A stretch of DNA of 50,018 bases, from NCBI GenBank assembly GCA_024275195.1, contig JAJRZP010000159.1:1-50018 (forward strand), written 5' to 3'. How positions within the stretch are numbered: position 1 is the stretch's first letter; every line of letters starts with the position of its first letter. The position numbers were made by a program, and so were the translations under genes. The DNA is from Chloroflexota bacterium. Its GTDB lineage: Bacteria; Chloroflexota; Dehalococcoidia; Lucifugimonadales; Lucifugimonadaceae. A model generated the notes under the pieces. It ran no database searches. It saw nothing but the letters and a program-made list of their open reading frames with translations, and was not told where the DNA came from. Positions 42,772-50,018 of the stretch are shown piece by piece.

Positions 42772-42795
42772 GTCACGAATCGAGTTCGGGGTGAC
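42772..42795. repeat. Dispersed stem-loop repeat, family B, copy 3
   Basis: GTCACGAAT (42772-42780) with TTCGGGGTGAC after it: GTCAC/GTGAC outer pair and a GAA/TTC inner pair around TCGAG. G-rich imperfect repeats (GACGG, GGGG) follow to about 42860. Confidence 0.4.
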
Positions 42796-42897
42796 GGGTT
42801 CGGGGCAGGCGGGGCTGGGATGACGGTGGTGAGTGGTTGGCGCGGCTGGGGTTGACGGTGACGAACACTCAAGGTGCTGTTGTGGGTTCTGAAGACT

Positions 42898-42931
42898 AAG
42901 AAAGCCCCGGCAAATAAACCGGGGCTTTCTT
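42898..42931. terminator. Bidirectional terminator between the methyltransferase and atp operons
   Basis: A perfect 13-bp stem (42898-42910 with 42919-42931, AAGAAAGCCCCGG type), loop of 8 bases. Both strands have a short T-rich stretch. It lies 23 bases past the atpC stop. Confidence 0.85.
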
Positions 42932-42954
42932 TACTCTCATATGAGATCTTGCGG

Positions 42955-43374
42955 TTAGCTCAATCCGCGCTCACGGCGTCTGCGCCCGAGCTTAACTCTT
43001 ACCTGTGCACGTCGAACTGAGGCCATTGCACTTTCAAGATCGACATCAGCCGTGGTCGAGGCGATCCGTTCTTGAGCGCGCGCCAGAGCCGCTTCCGCAC
43101 GATCGAGATCAATCGCATCGTCTCGCTCTGCGGCATCAGCAAGAATCGTGACCCGGTTGTCAGAAACCTCCAGAAACCCGCCCGTGAGCGCCAGCGAGAC
43201 CGATTCACCATCCTGATCGAATCGCAGGATACCTGCATCAAGTGTCGAAATCATTCTTGCGTGAGAAGGCAACACCGTGAACTCACCGAGCCCGCCCGGC
43301 GCGACAACCGCGTCTACCTCGCCCGAAAAGGTTTCACCTTCGGCTGTTACTACTGCTAACTGAAGTTTGGCCAT
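42955..43374 (-). CDS. atpC: ATP synthase epsilon subunit
   Basis: A 139-residue F1 epsilon. The beta-sandwich domain (MAKLQLAVVTAEGETFSGEVDAV, GEFTVLPSHARMISTLDAG) is followed by two C-terminal helices (about 90-125) that can inhibit the enzyme. It ends in a highly basic tail (KLGRRRRERG). It is the last gene of the operon, 35 bases after atpD, and is followed by the terminator at 42898-42931. Confidence 0.97.
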   Translation of the reverse strand: MAKLQLAVVTAEGETFSGEVDAVVAPGGLGEFTVLPSHARMISTLDAGILRFDQDGESVSLALTGGFLEVSDNRVTILADAAERDDAIDLDRAEAALARAQERIASTTADVDLESAMASVRRAQVRVKLGRRRRERGLS

Positions 43375-43409
43375 AACTAATCGATGTCCTCAGGAACCTT
43401 GCTACAAAG

Positions 43410-44849
<1,440 letters not shown>

Positions 44850-44883
44850 CTAGATATCCGCCCTTGCCCGGACGGCTATGGTT

Positions 44884-45762
44884 TTAGCCTTCCAGGGCGG
44901 CTACGCCACCCACGATGTCAAGAAGCTCGGCAGTAATCGATTCCTGCCTTGCTTTGTTCAAATCGAGAGTCAGCCCCTCGACAATCTCGTTCGCATTATC
45001 GGTTGCGTTCTGCATCGCGATCATACGAGCCGAATGCTCACTGGCAAACGCTTCAAGAATTCCGTGATACACCTGTGTTTCGATGTATCGCGGCACGAGC
45101 GATTCGAGCACATCACCAATGCTCGGCTCGTAGATGAAATCAAGTTCTTCCAACCTACCGATATCATCGTCACCACGGTGAGGCGGCTCTACCGGCAGTA
45201 GCTGCCTCGTTGTTATTTTCTGAACTGCGGTGTTGATGAATTTCGAATAGAGCAGCACCACACGGTCGACACGCTCAGCGCTGTACTCCTCAACAAGCAT
45301 TCGCCCTACTGCGACGGTATCTTCTAGATCCGGGCGATCGGGCACCGAGAAACTTGCCTTGAGATCCTGTCCGGCGCGAGTCACGAATCGTTCGCCTTTA
45401 CGTCCTACAGCGATTATCGAAACAGCACCTTCTGTTTCGTGAATGAATTTTGCAGCCGCACGCTGGAGGTTTCCGACGAGGGCACCGGCAAGACCACGAT
45501 CGGGAGTGACCAGCAAGAGCAAAGTTCTTTCAACCGGTCGTACCTTCAGCAGGTCAACAGTCGGTGCGTCCTCATCTTTAGAGGCGAGAGCTGCAAGATC
45601 ACCCAGTACGTCACGAATTCGATCTGCGTAAGGGCGACCCGCCTGCACCATGTTCTGGGCGCGGTTCATCTTAGACGCTGCAATCATCTGCATTGCGCCT
45701 GTGACTTTCGCTGTATTCGAAACCGATCTGATTCGGTCTCGTAAATCCTTGGTACTCGGCAA
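44884..45762 (-). CDS. atpG: ATP synthase gamma subunit
   Basis: A 292-residue central rotor shaft. The N-terminal helix (PSTKDLRDRIRSVSNTAKVTG) and the C-terminal helix (ITAELLDIVGG) have the usual coiled-coil layout, and the middle Rossmann-like domain (LLLVTPDRGLAGALVGNL) is intact. It starts with TTG at 45762 with only a weak ribosome site, 29 bases after atpA. Confidence 0.97.
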   Translation of the reverse strand: MPSTKDLRDRIRSVSNTAKVTGAMQMIAASKMNRAQNMVQAGRPYADRIRDVLGDLAALASKDEDAPTVDLLKVRPVERTLLLLVTPDRGLAGALVGNLQRAAAKFIHETEGAVSIIAVGRKGERFVTRAGQDLKASFSVPDRPDLEDTVAVGRMLVEEYSAERVDRVVLLYSKFINTAVQKITTRQLLPVEPPHRGDDDIGRLEELDFIYEPSIGDVLESLVPRYIETQVYHGILEAFASEHSARMIAMQNATDNANEIVEGLTLDLNKARQESITAELLDIVGGVAALEG

Positions 45763-45791
45763 TTCTTGTCTCTGTTAGTTTCTGGTCGTCA

Positions 45792-47303
45792 CTAGAGGCT
45801 TACTGTTTGCTTGAAGGCCACAACTGCCTCATCGAGTTTCGCCTTATCATCATCACTCAGATCACCGGAATCAGCGATCGACTTCAATATTTCTGGCAGG
45901 TTGGCTGCGGCATAGTCGTGCCACTGTGCCTCCCAGGATCGAACATCCGTGACCGCTACATCATCGAGTGCGCCCTTGTCTGCAACGTACAGCACCGAAA
46001 CCTGTGCTTCGAGCGATAGCGGCGAGTTCTCATCCTGCTTTAGCAGTTCGGTGAACCGGGCACCTCGCTCAAGTTGCCGTCGGGTGACTGCATCGAGATC
46101 GTCTGTCCCGAACTGGGCGAATGTCACAAGGGCTGCGTACTGTGCCATCTCAGCCTTGAGTGACCCAGACACCGCCTTCATTCCTTTGGTCTGCGCTGAA
46201 GATCCCACACGTGTAACAGAAATACCCGAGTTCACTGCAGGTCGAACACCTGAGTTGAACAGGTCTGGCTCAAGGAAGAGCTGACCGTCGGTAATCGAAA
46301 TAACGTTCGTAGGAACATAAGCCGAAACGTCACCAGCCTGAGTCTCAATGATCGGCAGCGCTGTGATCGAACCACCACCGGCCTCTGGATTCAGTCGCGC
46401 CGCCCGTTCGAGCAAACGCGAGTGCAGATAGAAAACGTCACCAGGGTATGCCTCACGGCCCGGTGGTCGCCGGAGTAGTAGTGACATTTGCCGGTATGCC
46501 CAGGCATGCTTCGTGAGATCGTCATAAACGATTAGCACATCCTTGCCCTGTGCCATGAAATATTCGGCTATAGCGCAGCCTGTATAAGGAGCGAGGTACT
46601 GCATCGCTGCGGGGTCTGAGGCGTTGGCAGTCACAACCACAGTGTTGTCGAGTGCACCGTTGTCCTCAAGACGAGTCACAACCTGGGCGACCTTCGATGC
46701 ACGCTGACCGATGGCGACGTACACGCCAATGATCCCACTATTCTTCTGGTTGATGAGGGCGTCGATACAGACCGAGGTCTTGCCGGTTGCACGGTCGCCA
46801 ATGATGAGTTCTCGCTGCCCTCTGCCAACCGGGACCATTGCGTCGACGATCTTCAGGCCGAACTGCACCGGTTGGTCGACCGACTGTCGCGCTCCAACAC
46901 CCGGGGCAATTTTTTCTACTGGGTACAACTCCGATGTTGCGATAGCTCCCTTGCCATCGATCGGAACTCCCAGCGAGTCGACGACTCGCCCCTTCATCGC
47001 ATCTCCGACGGGAACTTCGATAATCCGACCAGTGCTGCGAACCTCGTCACCCTCTTTAATTTTGATGTAGTCACCGAGAATCACTGCACCAACGCTGTCC
47101 TCTTCGAGGTTCAACGCCAGTCCAAAAATATTGCCCGGGAACTGGAGCAACTCTGAGTACCGGACTCCTGAGAGACCGTGTATTCGAGCCGTGCCATCCA
47201 TGGCTTCGACAACGGTTCCGACATCAACTTGTGTGATGTCGCCACCGAATTCCTCTATTTGCCTCTTGATAACTGAGGCTATGTCCTGACCTCGTACTGC
47301 CAT
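45792..47303 (-). CDS. atpA: ATP synthase alpha subunit
   Basis: A 503-residue non-catalytic F1 alpha. The P-loop reads GDRATGKT (169-176): Ala172 replaces the nearly invariant Gln of GDRQTGKT, confirmed by the codon GCA. The DELSEYD-type loops ([15 protein letters not shown]) are normal. Downstream of it is atpG, upstream atpH by 91 bases. Confidence 0.98.
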   Translation of the reverse strand: MAVRGQDIASVIKRQIEEFGGDITQVDVGTVVEAMDGTARIHGLSGVRYSELLQFPGNIFGLALNLEEDSVGAVILGDYIKIKEGDEVRSTGRIIEVPVGDAMKGRVVDSLGVPIDGKGAIATSELYPVEKIAPGVGARQSVDQPVQFGLKIVDAMVPVGRGQRELIIGDRATGKTSVCIDALINQKNSGIIGVYVAIGQRASKVAQVVTRLEDNGALDNTVVVTANASDPAAMQYLAPYTGCAIAEYFMAQGKDVLIVYDDLTKHAWAYRQMSLLLRRPPGREAYPGDVFYLHSRLLERAARLNPEAGGGSITALPIIETQAGDVSAYVPTNVISITDGQLFLEPDLFNSGVRPAVNSGISVTRVGSSAQTKGMKAVSGSLKAEMAQYAALVTFAQFGTDDLDAVTRRQLERGARFTELLKQDENSPLSLEAQVSVLYVADKGALDDVAVTDVRSWEAQWHDYAAANLPEILKSIADSGDLSDDDKAKLDEAVVAFKQTVSL

Positions 47304-47394
47304 TGGACTCTCTCTCCGGGTTGTACCCGTCTTGTTGCTCTAGTGGCCTTATCGATCGGCCGTTATTTCGTCCCGTGTGGGTTCTATTAAGGCC

Positions 47395-47931
47395 TTAATC
47401 GACTGGCCGTTCGGCCAACGAATTCCGCATCGCCCGTAACTGTGTGCGTGTACTCCCATCGATCAGACGGTCGCCGATTTTCGCCACGACTCCTCCGATA
47501 ATGCTGGAATCCACACTCTCAGAAATTTTCACTTCACTACGTCCCACTAACTTCGCCAACCCTGCAGCCAACTGGTCGCGTTGGGCGTCGTCGAGTGCAA
47601 CTGCCGTAACAACGTCGGCTCTTGCGATACCGCGGTGCTCATCAGTCATCTCTTTGAATACACGGTACATATCCGCAAATTTCGAGATGTCGCGGTTTAC
47701 CGTCATCAGGTTCACCGTGTTCCGAACCAACAGGTCTACATCCGCCAGAAGCTTGCCGATACCGTCGAGCTTTGCGCTGTCAGGTATCTGCGGAGCATCG
47801 AGAAAAGCCAGCACATCCGAGTCACCCAGGATTCCAGCCACTTTCGTCAGGTCATCTTCCCAACGGTCGAGGCTGTTCTCTTTGGCCAACTCGAAAGCTG
47901 CCTGTGCGTATCTTCGTCCGGTTGCTGCCAT
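47395..47931 (-). CDS. atpH: ATP synthase delta subunit
   Basis: A 178-residue F1 delta (OSCP) with the N-terminal helical domain beginning MAATGRRYAQAAFELA and the conserved C-terminal strand DSSIIGGVVAKIGDRLIDGS that binds the b subunit. It follows atpF by 31 bases. Confidence 0.96.
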   Translation of the reverse strand: MAATGRRYAQAAFELAKENSLDRWEDDLTKVAGILGDSDVLAFLDAPQIPDSAKLDGIGKLLADVDLLVRNTVNLMTVNRDISKFADMYRVFKEMTDEHRGIARADVVTAVALDDAQRDQLAAGLAKLVGRSEVKISESVDSSIIGGVVAKIGDRLIDGSTRTQLRAMRNSLAERPVD

Positions 47932-47962
47932 TGCTAGTTCAGAGTTCCCTTGTTGGGGCTCT

Positions 47963-48463
47963 CTAGTTCTTCCTCTCGCTCAGTCCTTCTTCCAGCACCC
48001 TGTTTATAAGGCTGGAGTGCGACTTCGCATCAAGTGATCCTTCAACGATTCGTTCAGCAGCCGTGATGGCAAGACTCGCAAATTCCTTGCGTACTTCTTC
48101 CACAGCGGCATCTCTCTCGCGTCCAATTTCAGTCCTTGCTCGATCGAGCATCGTCTCGACCTCTTCACGGGCACGAATCTGCTCTTGTTCGCGAAACTTC
48201 GAAGCTGCATCACGTGCCTCAGCAACAATCTTTTGGCCTTCTACCTGGGCTGAAGCGATCTCCGCTTCCACCCGTTCAGCCGACGACGCTGCTTCGAGAC
48301 GCGCTGTCTCAGCCGCTTCCAAACTTTCCTTGATTTTCTGAGCACGACTGTCGAGCATGCCCATAATCGGGCCGTACGCGAGCTTGTACAACAAGAAAAA
48401 CAGGATCAGGAAGCTAACCAACTGAGTTAGCAACTGCTGAAGTGTTATTCCAAGCGCTTCCAT
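47963..48463 (-). CDS. atpF: ATP synthase b subunit
   Basis: A 166-residue stator arm: one N-terminal membrane helix (about 7-28, LLTQLVSFLILFFLLY) and a long charged helix with heptad Ala/Glu repeats. The ATG at 48463 has AAGGA six bases upstream. It is a single b, with no b' gene in the operon. Confidence 0.96.
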   Translation of the reverse strand: MEALGITLQQLLTQLVSFLILFFLLYKLAYGPIMGMLDSRAQKIKESLEAAETARLEAASSAERVEAEIASAQVEGQKIVAEARDAASKFREQEQIRAREEVETMLDRARTEIGRERDAAVEEVRKEFASLAITAAERIVEGSLDAKSHSSLINRVLEEGLSERKN

Positions 48464-48587
48464 TTTCGTTCCTTCTATCGGTTATGCCGCCGAGATACAC
48501 ATGATCCCGCCGTCACCGGCCCGCTAGCGACTCAGAGCAATCAGGCGATAGCCATCGTGCCCGTGAGTCACGCGGTTTCCGATTTCT

Positions 48588-48839
<252 letters not shown>

Positions 48840-48911
48840 CTATGCGTCGGTGGCCAATCACGACGATTTCTCATGTCGCCCACCACGCCTCATTTAAGAA
48901 GACCTCTGTGC

Positions 48912-50018
48912 TCAGTGATCCTCCGCGTGGCTGTCGTGATCACCGTGACTCGCGACCGCCATGACGCCAAATACAAGTGTGAGCATTGCGAAGATGTACG
49001 CCTGGATAACGCCCACAAACAATTCCAGACCCATGAACGGAATAATTCCTATAACCGGCAACAGGAATGCCATCGCTATAAGTAAAATCTCGCCGGCAAA
49101 CATATTCCCGAAAAGCCGGAATGTGAAGCTGATCGTTCGTGTCAGTTCACCAAACCCCTCCAGCACACCAACAAATGTTGAGATCGGCCCTTTTTTCAAT
49201 GGGTTTACTAAGAACTTCCCACCGTAACCACGAACACCAAGAGCCCTGAATCCCCACACCTGAACTGTGAACATCGCAACTATAGCGATGGCGAGAGTTG
49301 TGTTGATATCGGTGCTGGCGCCACGGAGGTAAGGAACTAGAAGCCCAACCGTTTTACCCTGGAACATGTAAGTGGTTTCATTGGAACCACCCTCATCGTA
49401 GATAAACACGTCTTTCACAACGCCGACTTCAATGTCGTGCTTGATGCTCTCAAGAGCTTCGACACCTGATAGATCTGCACCACTCTTCACAGCAGCTTTG
49501 ATATCTTCGAGATCTTCCGGGGTATAGGTAATTATGGCGTGTAGCGGAACCCGAGCCTGCTCACCGCGGCCCAGCGGGACGATCGCACCATCGAACGCCA
49601 CGAAAGTATCGTTGCCGGATTTTTTGAGCAGGCCAACCAGGGCGAGAGCCTCCACCTGCTCCGGGCTGTAGTCGGGTTGAGCTTCCGCAATCTCAGCTTT
49701 GGAATCTACGATGTGGAGTTCTACCCATTCTTCGATATTTTCGATTCTTCCAACAGAGCCGACACCGGGGAGAATTCCGACCCAGTTGATAATCATCACG
49801 ACAAGGAAGATGGTCGAGACGAGTGCCAGGAACCTGCGACCCGCCTTAGGGGTGCCGCCAGCAACGCCATCGACCGTATTACTGAAGAACTCGTAAATCA
49901 TCTCCATCAGGTTTTGCCAACCTGATGGAACATCTTTCGGCTTTCGACCCGCTCGCCATGCGACGAAGAGCAGTAGTGATCCGCCGAACCAGAACATGAT
50001 TGTTGAGTTCAGGAGCGG
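48912..50018 (-). CDS. atpB: ATP synthase a subunit with a long extracytoplasmic insertion, 5' end outside window
   Basis: The frame is open to the right edge, where it encodes PLLNSTIMFW, the start of the first membrane helix, so the N-terminus is outside. From the Met at 49997 there are 361 residues, well above the usual total of about 230-270. The essential Arg is in TFRLFGNMFAGEILL. Between the second helix (ending WVGILPGVG) and the canonical STDINTTLAIA there are about 135 extra residues (residues 84-220, approximately 49338-49748) on the side facing outward by the usual topology. The insertion is polar, Asp/Glu/Lys-rich, and has segments like YSPEQVEALALVGLL. It is the first atp gene seen here; atpI or earlier genes are outside. 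Confidence 0.93.
   Translation of the reverse strand, partial: PLLNSTIMFWFGGSLLLFVAWRAGRKPKDVPSGWQNLMEMIYEFFSNTVDGVAGGTPKAGRRFLALVSTIFLVVMIINWVGILPGVGSVGRIENIEEWVELHIVDSKAEIAEAQPDYSPEQVEALALVGLLKKSGNDTFVAFDGAIVPLGRGEQARVPLHAIITYTPEDLEDIKAAVKSGADLSGVEALESIKHDIEVGVVKDVFIYDEGGSNETTYMFQGKTVGLLVPYLRGASTDINTTLAIAIVAMFTVQVWGFRALGVRGYGGKFLVNPLKKGPISTFVGVLEGFGELTRTISFTFRLFGNMFAGEILLIAMAFLLPVIGIIPFMGLELFVGVIQAYIFAMLTLVFGVMAVASHGDHDSHAEDH

Overview
This is bacterial chromosome with no plasmid, phage or complete insertion-sequence signature. The gene set suggests a Chloroflexota lineage, perhaps the marine SAR202 / Dehalococcoidia group. The reasons are a MerR-type HspR heading a grpE-dnaK operon, a Rex repressor, frequent TTG and GTG starts, several SDR, FAD and FAH-type catabolic enzymes, a MoxR-DUF58-DUF4129 cluster, and an F-type ATP synthase whose a subunit carries a long extracytoplasmic insertion. 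This placement is inference from gene content; no 16S rRNA or other decisive marker is present.

Layout. 1-7.5 kb: the end of an HSL-type esterase, a DUF4870 protein, a ThDP enzyme, a stand-alone ftsZ, and a two-gene operon for a heme-c/ethylbenzene-dehydrogenase-like protein and a membrane partner with a Rex-like operator upstream. 7.9-17.5 kb: a catabolic block with two tandem Eis-like acetyltransferases, three SDR/epimerases, a DAO-family FAD oxidoreductase, a DUF2235 hydrolase and an Ldh-type dehydrogenase; its intergenic DNA holds several small hairpin repeats. 17.6-26.8 kb: an unknown protein, a strong terminator, RNase P RNA, pyruvate phosphate dikinase, a pirin, a serine-recombinase-like protein lacking its active site, a coiled-coil zinc-ribbon protein and pyruvate kinase. 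26.8-35.5 kb: MoxR-DUF58-DUF4129, a lipoprotein, an FAH-family enzyme, a broken methyltransferase gene with a palindrome at its deletion junction, a membrane-anchored metallopeptidase and an AcuC-type deacetylase. 35.7-42.7 kb: hspR-grpE-dnaK without dnaJ, a 55-residue zinc ribbon, a small membrane protein, rex, a LuxR-type HTH protein and a methyltransferase. 42.9 kb to the end: the ATP synthase operon atpB-E-F-H-A-G-D-C on the minus strand, with atpB cut by the window edge.

How it works together. PPDK and pyruvate kinase act in opposite directions between pyruvate and PEP. Rex (NADH/NAD+ sensing) may control the heme protein operon and itself. HspR, encoded first in its operon, probably represses the chaperones. 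The catabolic block looks like oxidation of diverse small organic acids or alcohols, but no substrate can be named from the sequence.

The best leads are the atpB insertion, the inactive recombinase paralogue, the methyltransferase relic with its palindromic junction, the Rex-like operator upstream of the heme protein, and the dispersed hairpin repeats.
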